From Buddleja alternifolia (taxonomy: Eukaryota > Streptophyta > Magnoliopsida > Lamiales > Scrophulariaceae), in NCBI GenBank assembly GCA_019426215.1, contig CM033395.1, positions 20,202,569 to 20,266,568 on the forward strand: a stretch of 64,000 nucleotides of DNA. The letters run 5' to 3'. The translations under genes were made by a program, and so were the position numbers. Numbering within the stretch: position 1 is the stretch's first letter; each line of letters starts with the position of its first letter. The notes under the pieces are model-generated. The model saw only the letters and a program-made list of their open reading frames with translations. It did no database searches and had not been told where the DNA came from. Shown here piece by piece: positions 11,193 through 21,892 of this stretch.

Positions 11193-12067
11193 TGCTGAAA
11201 GGGGAGACTTTGAAGAAGAGAAAGAAGTTTTTGCCTTTTAGAGAGAGATAACTTTTACAGTAGAGAGATTGGAAGTGATAAAGGTTTTCTGTAAAAGTTT
11301 TGAGGGGTTTAAATAGAAGATAAAAGTAACCCCTCATATGGTAGATAAATGACACGTGTACAGTTAATGAGAAGGAAATCTGAACCATGTACACATAACT
11401 TCGGATGTCAAAAAGTGCGGTGAAGTAGGATACTATAACATTTTTCAGATCCGCAGTTACTTTTTGAAAACGTTTGAAAAAATTTGAAATTTTCAGCGTG
11501 AGTTACACGCGCCTGATAGTACATTGACACGTACTCAGATTCATGCATTTTACTGAACGGCCTATGTTTAGATAGGAATCATAACCGTCAGTTTGATTTG
11601 ATAGACACGTGTGGGTAGTTAACAAATCTAGAATTTTGGACTCATCCACACGCTACTTTGTGACGATGAAAACTATGCATGAATTTTTTGTGAAATAAAG
11701 TTCCTTTAGCGTTGAAGTGGGAATTGTTTCAATGCTGAAGATTCTTTGATAAAATAAATTTAATTTGATACATATCAATCGCTTGTTGGATTTTTAAACC
11801 TTTCTTTTTATAAGCGATCAGATTGTAATGAGTACAAGTAAACGCTAATTATCGATGCACAAGGTTTGATAAAGTCATTTTGATCATAGTCGTTTACTTA
11901 ATGAAGTGAATACAATTTTAAAGTTCCCCCTAAAATCGATAACTCATTTCATTTTTGAAAATATAGTTTAGACATAATCATAAAGTGGATTCCCCCTAAA
12001 TTATATGCCTATTAAATATGATGCTTTATGATTTAAGCGTTTAAATCAATCATACCTAATTCACTTC
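11193..12067 (-). other. SIRE spacer between pol and extra ORF
   Basis: No ORF is supported here; an 89-codon minus frame at 11125-11394 overlaps the extra-ORF start and is a shadow. Two short purine tracts on the minus strand, TTTTAGGGGGAA (11924-11935) and AATTTAGGGGGAA (11990-12003), resemble the terminal polypurine tract. The segment could hold the leader or promoter for the extra ORF. Confidence 0.5.
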
Positions 12068-13525
12068 TTAAAGTGAGAAAGCGTTGTTCGTTGAGTGCTT
12101 TGGTGAAGATATCTGCCAGTTGTTTGTCAGTTCCAATGAAATGCATGGAGATATCTTTCTTTTGAACATGGTCACGCAAGAAATGGTATCTAATGTCAAT
12201 GTGTTTGGTTCTAGAATGAAGGACAGGATTTGGGTCATACCTAAAGCGCTTTGGTTATCACAATGGATTGGGGTAGGACCTAGGATTGTTCCATAATCTC
12301 TAAGTTGTTGCCTCATCCAAAGGATTTGTGCACAACAGCTTCCAGCAGCTACATATTCTGCCTCAACGGTAGAAGTCGCTATAGATTGTTGTTTCTTACT
12401 ATGCCACGAAACTAGTCTATCACCTAGAAATTGACATGTACCACTAGTACTTTTTCTATCTATTTTGCATCCTGCAAAATCTGCGTCTGAATAGCCAATT
12501 AGTTCAAAAGGAGAATCCTGTGGATACCATAAGCCCACATTTTGTGTGCCTTTTAGGTACCATAAGCCCAAATTCTTGGTAGCACTTAAGTGTGATTCTC
12601 TAGGGTCAGATTGAAAACGTGCACACATGCATACCAAAAACATAATATCAGGTCTACTAGCGGTAAGATAAAGAAGTGATCCAATAATACCCCTATAACT
12701 AGTGATATCAATTTTCTTCCCACTTTCATCTTTATCTAACTTAAGCGTTTGGCTCATTGGAATTTTTGAAGATGATGCATTTTCCATACCAAATTTCTTT
12801 ATCATATCTCTAGTATACTTAGCTTGGTTTATAAATATTCCATTAGGGAGTTGTTTAACATGTAATCCTAAGAAAAAAGTTAATTCACCCATCATGCTCA
12901 TTTCAAACTGTTCTTGTATCATTTTCGAAAATTTCTCACACAATCGCTTATTAGTAAAACCAAATATAATATCATCAACATAGATTTGGACTAAGAGAAT
13001 ATCTTCATTACGGGTAATTTTAAATAACGTTGTGTCAACGCTGCCTTTTGAAAAGCCTTTACCGATAAGGAAGATAGAGAGAGTGTCATACCATGCTCTT
13101 GGTGCTTGTTTAAGGCCATAGAGTGTCTTATCCAGTTTGTAGACCATACTTTTGCCATGGTTGTTGATGAATCCTGGAGGTTGCTCCACATAGACTTCTT
13201 CTTGGAGTCTACCATTCAAGAATGCACTCTTCACGTCCATTTGATATACTGTGAACTTGTTGAATGCGGCAAACGCTAGGAACATTCTAATCGCTTCAAG
13301 ACGGGCTACTGGGGCATAAGTCTCATCAAAGTCAATACCCTCTTCTTGACAATAACCCTGAGCGACTAATCTAGCCTTGTTTCTTATAACAATGCCATCT
13401 TCGTCCATTTTGTTCCTAAAAACCCATCTAGTTCCAATGACTCCTTGGTGAGTTGGTCTTGGTATTAGCGTCCAAACCTTGTTTCTCTCAAATTGGTTAA
13501 GTTCTTCTTGCATCGCTTCTACCTA
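12068..13525 (-). pseudogene. SIRE pol: reverse transcriptase and RNase H
   Basis: Copia-type RT motifs are in order: [38 protein letters not shown] and the catalytic YVDDI near 12970-12990. RNase H follows, with [24 protein letters not shown] and HCDNQSA. The segment starts behind a TAG at 13523-13525 that replaces the Trp present in the related copy at 63280. Near 12234 a one-base deletion in an A run shifts the last 45 codons, so the C-terminus is altered. The finger residue after YVDDIIFG is Phe where the paralogue has Ser. The enzyme would copy element RNA into DNA in cytoplasmic particles if intact. Confidence 0.88.
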
Positions 13526-14230
13526 ACTTGAATCACTAAGCGCTTCATCCACTTTCTTTGGTTCCATTTGAGATAGAAAGCTTGTGAACATGGCCTCATT
13601 AATTGTAGCGGACCTAGTTCTAACAGGTACTCCAATATCTCCAATTACTAGATCTGGTGGATGATCTTTAAGCCATTTTCGGTTTGGTTGGAACGGGTTG
13701 AGAGACTCTTGATTAGCAATCGCTTGATTCTAATTTGTCTCTTGAGCAGTTGCTTCATCATTCACAGTTCCAATTTGCTCTTGATGATTATTCTCTTCAT
13801 GATCTTTAGCGATTCTGACTTCATCATTATTTGTAACCTCACGAGTAACCTTAGGAAAAGGCACAAAGATCTCATCATCCTCATTGTCACTATCATCTTC
13901 AAGATTAATTTGTGACGCTTGTTGGACAAGATTTTCAATTCCTACACCATCAGGAATAACCTTACTCGGTTCTTGGTTAGCATCATCAAACACAACATGA
14001 AAGGATTCTTCAACCTTCGATTTAATCTTATTTAAGATGCGAAAACTCTTTCCATTCTTGGCATAGCCTAGAAAGATTCCCTCATCCACTTTAGGATCAA
14101 AAGTCTTTAGGCTGTGGGATCCATTGTTATGAATGAAACATTTTGAACCAAAAACATGAAAATATGAAACGTTAGGCTTACGTCCCTTCCACAACTCATA
14201 TGGAGTCTTCTCATGTTCCTTGTTGATCAT
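13526..14230 (-). pseudogene. SIRE integrase C-terminal region and linker to RT
   Basis: It begins in the frame reached after a two-base deletion near 14245 (GCGCTACAC where the paralogue has CGCTTGCTACAC). It contains the copia GKGYD-like region: YELWKGRKPNVSYFHVFG, then FDPKVDEGIFLGYA. An acidic linker follows (DSDNEDDEIFVPF). A TAG near 13728 replaces a Glu codon seen in the paralogue, and the remaining open stretch runs up to the RT start. It is a continuation of the integrase coding region, not a separate gene. Confidence 0.8.
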
Positions 14231-15260
14231 ACACCGGTTCTGAGTGTAGCGCTGTGTTGATGGCTTCGGCCCAAAACCTTTGAGGCAGCTTGGATTCTGC
14301 TAGCATCGTCCTAGCGGCTTCTTTAAGCGTTCTGTTCCGTCGCTCAGCAACTCCATTTTGTTGAGGTGTTCTAGGTGCAGAGTACTCATGGAGTATTCCA
14401 AAATCTGTACAAAACTTCTCAACAAATTGGTTAGAAAATTCAGTTCCTCTGTCGCTTCTAATTCTCGTCACCGTTAGATCTTTTGAATTTTGCAGTTGAC
14501 GGATTAGCGCTGTGAGCTTGACACTAGTTTCATCTTTGGTTGCTAGAAATTCTACCCATGTATAGCGAGAGAAATCATCAACTATTACTAGTGAGTACTT
14601 TTTGCCACTAACACTCATGATTTGAATAGGTCCAAACAAATCTAAATGCAATAGTTCAAGAACTCTAGAAGTAGATAGACACGGTTTCTTTTTGAAAGAT
14701 GACTTGACTTGTTTACCCATTTGACAAGCGTCACATAAGCGATTCTTTTGAAGGGAACCTTTAGGTAATCCCTCCACAAGATTTAGCGATATTAACTGAG
14801 AGATTACCTTAAAGTTGAGATGATTCATTTTTTTATGCAATTCATTTTGACTTTTAGCAACAAAGCATGTGGGGCTGTTATCAAAAGTAGAATCCCAATC
14901 CACTAAATACACATTGTTTGTTCTTTTTCCTCTTAATTTAGTAGACTTAGTCTTAGCGTCGTTAACATAGCAGAAGTCGCTTGAGAATTTTACTTCAAAG
15001 CCTTTATCACAAAATTGACTAATGCTTAACAGGTTATGCTTAAGACCCTCAACGTAATATACATCATTGATCAGGATGTTCCCCCTATGCATGATACCTA
15101 TACCTTTGGTTTTACCTTTGGAGTTATCACCGAATATAACTTGAGGACCGTTGGTAGCTTGATAGTTGACTAGAAATTTTTTGGAACCAGTCATGTGTCT
15201 TGACGATCCACTATCAATGTACCAAACTGAAGTATCGGTGCTGGCTCTAGGTACCTGCAT
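14211..15260 (-). pseudogene. SIRE pol: protease, GAG-pre-integrase zinc region, integrase core
   Basis: The frame opens with the aspartic protease motif VWYIDSGSSRHMTG. Next is the zinc-binding region (NHLNF...CDACQMGK); four residues containing LWH, present in the copy at 61965, are missing. The integrase core has its three acidic residues, in VDDFSRYTW, RSDRGTEF and NGVAERRNRTLKE. The frame runs off at 14211 because of the two-base deletion. It is +1 relative to gag, whose TAG lies 14 bases before this ATG, so pol was probably made by frameshifting or reinitiation. Confidence 0.88.
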
Positions 15261-15273
15261 TTAATGGATAGTT

Positions 15274-17478
15274 CTAATTCTTCTTAGGTACCCATGTTGT
15301 TTTGGGTCCTTCAGTGTTAGTAACTTTGGTTTGAATTAAAACTTTAGGAACCCATATTTGCCTAGTCTTCATTGTGGGAATACTGGCCTTTTTGGGTTTC
15401 ACATCGTGTTGTGTGTGCTTTTTGGGTGTGTAATAATACCCTCGATTATAATAGTAGTCATAATCATAGTCATAGTCATAATCATCATAGTATTGATAAT
15501 ATGACCTTGACCATCTCGGATACTGACGCTGGTATTTCCTTGGCGCTGGCTTGGGTTGCACTTTTGGTGCTGGACGCTTAGCGCTTGATTCACAGTGGTT
15601 AGATTCCTTAGCCTTTTGAGCGTTGGGATGAATCTTCCTTTGTGAATCATTTGCCTTTGTCTTTCCCTTGCCTGAGTTAGCTTTGGCTTTCTCATTTGGC
15701 CTCGTACCTTTGTCGCTTGGTTCATTCAGCGTTTGACTTGGTGAACTTTCTTCAACAAAGTGAACACCCTTTCCTTTGTTGTTTGCCGTAACATTAGGTT
15801 TATTTGGCTGTTTACCGTATTTATTGCATCCTAAACCAGTCTTTTCACCAAATAATCTAGTTACCTCAGTCACATTATCGAAGTTTCTAGAAGCTTTTGA
15901 TAATGATGAGACGAGCTGCTCTGATTTGGCAAGTCTAGCGATCAGATCAGCTTCTCTTTTGACTATTATATCAAGATCATTTTTCAATTGAATAACTTCA
16001 CTCTCAAGTGATTGGTTCTTTTCAATGCACTGTTGCTGAATTCGCAACTCTGCTCTGAGCGTTACTTTATCTCTTGTGAGTGAGGAGATAATATCGAGAT
16101 CATTTTGATATATTTTGGTAGCTTCTTGACATTCATTGTAGTATTCTTTGACTTTGTCAAGTAATTCATCATAAGAAAGAGGAATTGATAATTTATTTGT
16201 TACCTCTGGTAGCGAATCGTCAGTCGCTTCATCATCTCTTGCCATAAGACAAATCAACGCTGAGTCGCTAGTAGACTCATCATCACTACTTTCATCTGAT
16301 GATTCCAAGTCCTCTTCAGGTGCGAAGAATGGTTCAGATTCCGTTAGCAATCCCTGTTGGCGAAGGTTGCTTCTGAATTGGTTTCTATCCGCATGGTCTT
16401 GCCTTGAGGGCTTTGACACATTTGGATAAGGGCAATTCACCTGGTAGTGCCCTGGTTTTATGCAATTATAACACAAATTAGTTTTCATTTTCTGTTCAGT
16501 GGATAATCGCTTTGAGACTACTGGCGCTGAGAGATTTTGAGTAGGAGACGGAGGCGCTTCGTATGGAACTGGTGCTACTGGTTGAGGTGCAGAGTATACT
16601 GGCGCTTGATACTGAGGCGCTGGAGCAGGGGGAGGAGTTTGAAATGACGTTTGTCCGATAGGATTTCTTTTTTCATATCTTAGAAATTTTTTAAATTTCT
16701 TGACCAATAAAGCCATTTCCTTTTCTTCATTTGATTCCGATAATTTAACTTCACTGACTGCTTTACCCTTGCTTTTGGTTGTAGTGATCAAAGCTCCTGA
16801 TTCAGTCGATGTGTCGCTGACTTCACCCAATTCGAACTCAAATGCCTTTAATTCTGAAAAGACATGCTCTGGAGTAAGAGTCTCCAATGTCTGTGACTCT
16901 CTCATAGCAACAGTCTTGATTAGATATTTGCTTGGAAGACTTCTGAAAATTTTGTTGACCATTTCCTTGTTGGTCAATTCCTTGTCTAATGACGCTAACT
17001 CTGTAACGAGCAAAGTAAACCTTGCGTCCAATTGTTCTAGCGTCTCATTGGGCTGCATCTTGAAATGCTCAAATCTTTGCATGGCTATAGAAAGCTTATT
17101 CTCCTTCATTTGTGCTGATCCTTCACACACTATAGCCAGCTTATCCCATATTTCTTTGGAAGTCTTACATTGCTTGATCTTGTTGAACAATGCATCGTTG
17201 TCTCCTAATGCTGAGTAAAGTGCACTTCGTCCAACATTATCTAGATTTGCTCTTTTTCGATCCTCAGGCGTCCATTCTAACTTAGGTTTCTCGACATACC
17301 CGTCTGGAGTAGCCTCGGTTGCTTCAGGGGCTCGAGTTACAACTTTCATAATCTGAATGGGACCACCTGTAATTACATCACACATTTCACTATCACATGA
17401 GCACAAGTAAGCGAATGCTCTAAGTTTCCAAGAATCATAATTTGACTCTACCAACTTAGGCATTTTGTTAAAAGCCAT
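15274..17478 (-). CDS. gag: SIRE gag polyprotein (734 codons, intact)
   Basis: This is the only long undamaged frame in the window. Residues about 1-230 form the copia gag/UBN2-type capsid domain (SNYDSWKLRAF, EIWDKLA, MKENKLSIAM, LEQLDARF). A proline-rich stretch follows, then one CCHC zinc knuckle at about residues 336-350 (CYNCIKPGHYQVNC). A predicted coiled coil covers roughly 420-530. The C-terminus is Lys-rich and carries a Tyr/Asp-repeat tract (DYDYDYDY) near residues 650-680. The start ATG lies about 100 bp inside the primer site. Gag assembles virus-like particles and packages element RNA; the knuckle binds RNA. The frame ends at TAG before pol. Confidence 0.92.
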   Translation of the reverse strand: MAFNKMPKLVESNYDSWKLRAFAYLCSCDSEMCDVITGGPIQIMKVVTRAPEATEATPDGYVEKPKLEWTPEDRKRANLDNVGRSALYSALGDNDALFNKIKQCKTSKEIWDKLAIVCEGSAQMKENKLSIAMQRFEHFKMQPNETLEQLDARFTLLVTELASLDKELTNKEMVNKIFRSLPSKYLIKTVAMRESQTLETLTPEHVFSELKAFEFELGEVSDTSTESGALITTTKSKGKAVSEVKLSESNEEKEMALLVKKFKKFLRYEKRNPIGQTSFQTPPPAPAPQYQAPVYSAPQPVAPVPYEAPPSPTQNLSAPVVSKRLSTEQKMKTNLCYNCIKPGHYQVNCPYPNVSKPSRQDHADRNQFRSNLRQQGLLTESEPFFAPEEDLESSDESSDDESTSDSALICLMARDDEATDDSLPEVTNKLSIPLSYDELLDKVKEYYNECQEATKIYQNDLDIISSLTRDKVTLRAELRIQQQCIEKNQSLESEVIQLKNDLDIIVKREADLIARLAKSEQLVSSLSKASRNFDNVTEVTRLFGEKTGLGCNKYGKQPNKPNVTANNKGKGVHFVEESSPSQTLNEPSDKGTRPNEKAKANSGKGKTKANDSQRKIHPNAQKAKESNHCESSAKRPAPKVQPKPAPRKYQRQYPRWSRSYYQYYDDYDYDYDYDYYYNRGYYYTPKKHTQHDVKPKKASIPTMKTRQIWVPKVLIQTKVTNTEGPKTTWVPKKN

Positions 17479-17574
17479 AATGAGATATTTTTGGAGAGAA
17501 AGATTAAAGCGATTAGGAAAAAAATGGATCTAAACAAGCAGTTATGCTCGGAAACGCTTAGGTTTCGAATTCAA

Positions 17575-17588
17575 CCGCTCTGATACCA
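17575..17588 (-). other. SIRE primer binding site (initiator Met tRNA)
   Basis: On the minus strand TGGTATCAGAGCGG lies two bases inside the 5' LTR. It is a perfect match to the standard plant initiator tRNA-Met complement over its first 11 bases. It fixes the right-hand LTR as the 5' one. Confidence 0.93.
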
Positions 17589-17590
17589 CT

Positions 17591-19100
17591 TGGTGGTCCC
17601 AAGTGGCATACGAAAGGGTCTAGAAGGGGGGGGGGGGGTTGAATAGACCCTGAAGTCTTTTTCGACTTTACAAATTTTCGTATCACTTTAGAAATTTGAA
17701 CACTTGGAAAGATGAGCGCTTGGGTCAGACGCTTCAGCGTAGTTAACTTAGACTTAGTGATTTCAGCAGTTGACCAAAGTAGGGCAACGCTTAGATCGCT
17801 TAATCAGGGTTAGCACAGCGGAAATGATTTTTAGCGTTCTTTTAAATAGTTTAATCGCTTTGCAATTTTATTTGTCTTTTTCAGAAGAATGTAATGTGAT
17901 GAATATAAGACAATAAAATATAAATGACACAATAATTTGTAAGGTTCACTGGGTGATGTAATCCCAGCTACGTCCTTCTTCTTTTTCACTTGGAGGAATT
18001 TACTATGATGATTATCAAAGAATCACACAAAAACTTCTACAAAATAGTAATGGATGAAAATGATCTTGGGCTCCTTGATCACACAGATTTCAGCACCAAT
18101 GAAGATCGTCTTCTTCAAGCTTCTCTCACTCAGAAATACTGCCTGAAAGGTTTCAACAACTTTTCTCGCTCAGATGAAAGGTTGAGGTTTGTCACTAGGG
18201 TTTGTTTGTTTTTAGAGAAGATCAAACAACTTGGAATATCTCAGTTGGATTTTGAATTTCTTCTTTGGAAAATGTTTGAGATATTTGTGACTGTCTGGAA
18301 TGTAGATAAAAGCTTGAAAACTTTTGGCTATGGGGTTTCTACGCTTTTTCAGAAAGAATGTACCTAAGATTTTTGGCAATAATTTTCTCGTATATTCTTG
18401 TTGTTGTCTCCTTTTTTTTTGGTTTTCTGGAGCAAGGTATTTATAGGCAATTTCTTGGGATCTGTCCGTTGGACATATGTAGAAGCGTGCCTTTCACGTG
18501 GCGCGTGATCATACCTAAAGTCTGACATTCCTGAAAATTCGCTGAATCCGATTGGACGGGAGCAGCTAAAACTTTGAAATTTCTGACAGTCTGGTCAAAA
18601 GGTGGCTTGTCCACAAGTCACAGTAGGTTATCACATTTAATGCTCTTATCAGGCATTTAATGCATTTGAATTTATTTCCCGTTGGAAATAAATGTCCGTT
18701 TGAATGATTGCATTTAAGTCCTTCATGACTTGAGGATTTATTTTAGGTGAATCTTTCATCCATCGCTTGAGACAAATTGAGCGCTTGATCCATATATCCT
18801 GAACTGGGTTCCTTTAACGTTTGACGGACGCTAAGGGACAAATCTTCATCTCTGGTTGACTTTAGACGCTGGTCTTCAACTTCTTCTCTAATAGACTCAC
18901 CTAGAATTCTACTAGCGATTCAATTACTAAGACATAGTCTAAAATCTACAAAGATAAAAATTACAAGCCTAAACAAAATTACAAACTTTCAAACGTTTAA
19001 ACAATGATCTAAAGAAAATATAAACTTACATTTTATTTGGGGTCTAACAATGAACGCTATGTTGTCATCATCAAAACATCTAACATGAAATTTCCTAACA
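17591..19100 (-). repeat. SIRE 5' LTR
   Basis: It is 1510 bp with ends TGTTAGG and CCACCA on the minus strand. It contains a G14 run (plus strand) near 17628. It is highly similar to 5086-6587 but keeps a TATA box that the 3' LTR lacks. The right flank is GTTTC at 19101-19105. Confidence 0.93.
18438..18447 (-). promoter_or_regulatory. TATA box in SIRE 5' LTR
   Basis: On the minus strand CCTATAAATA is followed by a C/T- and AG-rich leader, as expected for the U3/R boundary of the element promoter. The equivalent stretch of the 3' LTR (about 5918-5935) reads without a TATA box. Confidence 0.65.
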
Positions 19101-19105
19101 GTTTC

Positions 19106-19508
19106 CTTCCCTTCATATAAGCTGCAAAACTCATTCGCTAACATCAGTTGTTTAGTTTTATGTTGGCAGTCAGTCCACACAACATATTTTCTGGACATAG
19201 CTGTTGCAGTGAAGAATCGTGACGACTCCCATCTCTGTTGCTTTGTAAGCAGTTTTCAACCGTTTCAGTAACACTATATATTGCCTTTTTTTTTCTTTTT
19301 TTTTCACAGCATGTATATTTGGTTGCATAGGCTATTAATACTGTATGCTTGAGAATTTTGTTTTATTTTTAATTAGGGAAAACTCCAATTTGATTCAAAG
19401 TTTTGAGGGCAACATTATATATATATATATACACACATGTATATATATATTTATTTTGATATCTTCGACAAAAATTGGAGAATTTGAGAATTTCTCTTAC
19501 TTTAATTG
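19106..19508 (+). other. PMD leader copy 1, right part
   Basis: This continues the leader interrupted at 5085. It holds the untranslated exon (after TTGGCAG near 19152), its donor GTAAGC near 19245, and intron sequence with a TA/CA microsatellite near 19415-19450. At 19508 it is fused directly to the C-terminal third of PMD, so the first coding exon is gone. Confidence 0.55.
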
Positions 19509-20752
19509 CGAAGGCGATGCTTCTTTCTATTCCCCCAAATGCTAAGAAGCCCTTTTCAAAGGATTATAAAGAATGGTGGGAAAAGACTCATGGCACGTAT
19601 CTTGAAGAGAACATATCGTTCTTGAGTGGTTCAAAGCAAGCCCCTCTTAAAGGAAAGAAACACATTGAAGAGGATTGCATGCTTGAAGACATTACTCTTG
19701 ATCCTCCACATCCTCGTCTTCTATCCCTTAGCATCAAATGCAGTGAACCAGCTATTGAAGCTCTTGAGGGGAGTAAGAAGAGAAATGCTTCATGTGATTT
19801 GGAGAAAAGTCGTAGTAGCAATGCGGACCGACACTGGAAGAGACAAAAGAAAGATCCAAATCCACCGCGACATACTGATGCCGATGCTTTGAGCAATCCA
19901 TCTTTATTGGATTTTTCCAAACAGGATTTCTCCCCTTTTATTTACTTGATTTATTACTCTTCCATTTCAAATTCTTCCAGAACTTTCTCTAATGTAGCCT
20001 CTTATTTTAGTTACATAAAGAAATTTTAGATGTTGGTGCCGATGAGGAAATCTCAAGATGAATCCAATTCACCGGATGTAGCTCTATAGCATGCAAGAAA
20101 AGTCTAGAAGAGACATCCAAACCCGCTACTGTTGAACAGAGACCACCTTCTCTTGTGGCTTCAGTATTTGTGGGGATGAAATATGAACTTGAGCAGCAAC
20201 GCATTCACGTTCAGAGCTTATGGAATATTATCAGGGACAAGATCACAAAAGCAAAAGTTGATGACATTTCTTCTTTGAAAGACGTAGTTCCAAGTTGTTT
20301 ATGAGTCGATAAAGGTCTTCAAAGACAAGGATGTTTCTCACATTGACGGGCTATTGCAATCATTGTTTTATAAAGTAGCTGCTTATGATGCCGCGAGATC
20401 CTCATCTTCAGAAAGGCTATCTAAGGAGGTTCTTGATCAACAGGTCAGCCATACCAAGGACCGTCTAGGTGAAGCAAAAACTAGAGCAAGTAAGGAGGTT
20501 GATCACATCAAATCTACTAAGGACGAGTTGGCACGCGTTGAGAAAGAGCTTATAGTTTTGAAGCGCCGCAAGAAAAAATTGTGTTCATCCTTAAAGAGTC
20601 AAGAAGAACTTCTTAAGAGTGCCGAGGTTGATATTCAAGGCATTGAGGATGAGATTGTTACTCCTGAGAAGACTGTCCCCTTGAGTGATGAAGCAGCGAA
20701 GATTTTGAGTGCTTCGATGACACACCTGACATCTCTGTCCAAGAGGAATTGA
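19509..20752 (+). pseudogene. PMD pseudogene copy P1 (C-terminal part with coiled coil)
   Basis: The intron of the leader is joined by a deletion to AAGGCGATGC, so the PMD core is missing and coding starts at SKAMLLSIPPNAKK. It is the only copy that keeps the whole C-terminus: a basic linker (DLEKSRSSNADRHWKRQKK), a probable intron ending TTTTAG near 20030, then a long coiled coil (20354-20752) rich in Lys/Glu heptads and stopping at 20752. An extra C near 20290 (GTTCCAAG against GTTCAAG elsewhere) adds a frameshift. PMD proteins of plants occur both as nuclear regulators (MAIN/MAIL type) and inside transposons. This one is element-borne and dead. Confidence 0.75.
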
Positions 20753-21186
20753 AGAACATAGATATTCTTCCTTGAGTTTTTCCTTCGTTTAGTTTTGTTT
20801 AGGAACTTGTCCTCTTTTTTTTTTTTTTTAATTGCTCCCATGTCATGAACTTTTACTTTTGAGATTACGTAATAGAAGTACTTTCTTTTCTATCTTGCAA
20901 CCTTTCAAGGATATTTAAGTTCGTTAACTTGTGCAATTTTTTCATAACTCCTTTTGAATGAATAACAACACTCTATATGGGAAACATGATTGTTTTATTT
21001 TTTATGACTGAACTTAGAGGGAATCTAAGCTGCCTACGTACCCTAATAAAAGGGATCAAGTCATTACGTGGTTCAAAACATTTTTTTTGGGGGGGGGGGA
21101 GTGGAGGGGGTGCCGTACACAGTTTATTCTCATGCAGGCCAGGAGTAACATGTAGTTTAGGCTCGTGCGTCATGGAGCTCTCTCCT
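20753..21186 (+). other. PMD 3' trailer with poly-T/poly-G, abutting integrase end
   Basis: AT-rich 3' untranslated sequence with AATAAAAG near 21045 is followed by T8 (21081-21088) and G11 (21089-21099). On the minus strand the same stretch is the post-pol region and contains GGGTACGTAGGCAGC, a motif I associate with Tat-lineage elements. This copy shows the ancestral arrangement of PMD and pol ends converging. Confidence 0.55.
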
Positions 21187-21889
21187 TCATGGATAATAAC
21201 GCTTCAAGAACTTGCCATTTATGGGGCTAATTCGCAGTCCATCTTTATCCACCAACTTGTAAGCTCCATTTGTGTAACTTCTTTCACTACATGAGGACCA
21301 TCCCATGTGGACAAGAATTTTCCTCCCATTCGTTGATTGATGATGACAGGTCTTCGTACTGCCAAAACCAAGTCTGCAACTTGAAATGACTGTGGGCGGA
21401 CCTTTTTGTTGAATGCTCTCGTCATGTGAGCTTGGTAACATTCAACAAGTTGTTGTGCTTCAAGCCTTTTCTCGTCTAGTGCTTCAAGTTCTTCATGTCT
21501 AAGACGTGCGTTGTCCTCAACAGTGAGCCCTCCTGAATCGCAATACTTAATGAAGGTATTTGACTTTCAAGTGGGATAACGGCTTCAACTCCGTATACCA
21601 GCGAATATGGGGTAGCTTGAGTAGCAGTCCTATGTGTTGTTCCGTATGCCCAAAGAGCTTCAGCAACTTTCTCGTGCCAATCTCCTTTTGACTTTGACAG
21701 CACCTTCTTCAAAAGATTACACAAGGTTTTATTAAATGCCTCTGCCAAACCATTTGCAGTTGTGTTGTGCATTGAGGAGTTATGTTGCTTAAACCCGAAT
21801 TGCACACATAACTTGTCCATCAGCTTGTTGTCGAAAGGCTTTCCATTATCAATGATAATATACCTTGGCACTCCATATCTAAAGATGAG
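21187..21889 (-). pseudogene. Tat-like Ty3/gypsy integrase fragment
   Basis: It is open from the junction at 21889 (FRYGVPRYI) through the catalytic core: second Asp in IIIDNGKPF and Glu in GLAEAFNKTL, then GDWHEKVAEALWAYGTTHRT and ATPYSLVYG, typical of plant Tat/Ogre integrases. The N-terminal zinc finger and first catalytic Asp are missing. Two frameshifts (near 21470 and near 21280) split the C-terminal domain (QVADLVLAVRRP, GKFLSTWDGPHVV) and the end (KLVDKDGLRISPINGKFLKR), stop at 21187. It is the only substantial pol piece of the array and gives its polarity. Confidence 0.85.
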
Positions 21890-21892
21890 TAC

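Larger units (their letters stand above)
5086..19100 (-). mobile_element. Full-length SIRE-type Ty1/copia retrotransposon
   Basis: The 14,015-bp element has two LTRs of about 1.5 kb, a tRNA-Met primer site inside the right-hand 5' LTR, and a polypurine tract inside the left-hand 3' LTR. Order on the minus strand: gag (17478-15274), protease-integrase (15260-13526), RT-RNase H (13525-12068), an 0.9-kb spacer, then a long extra ORF (11192-6824). A large second ORF after pol is the hallmark of the SIRE/Maximus lineage. GTTTC target duplications flank it. Gag is open; pol and the extra ORF carry several lesions, so it is not autonomous now. About 20 substitutions in the first 780 aligned LTR bases (manual count) suggest a moderately old insertion. 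Confidence 0.92.
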
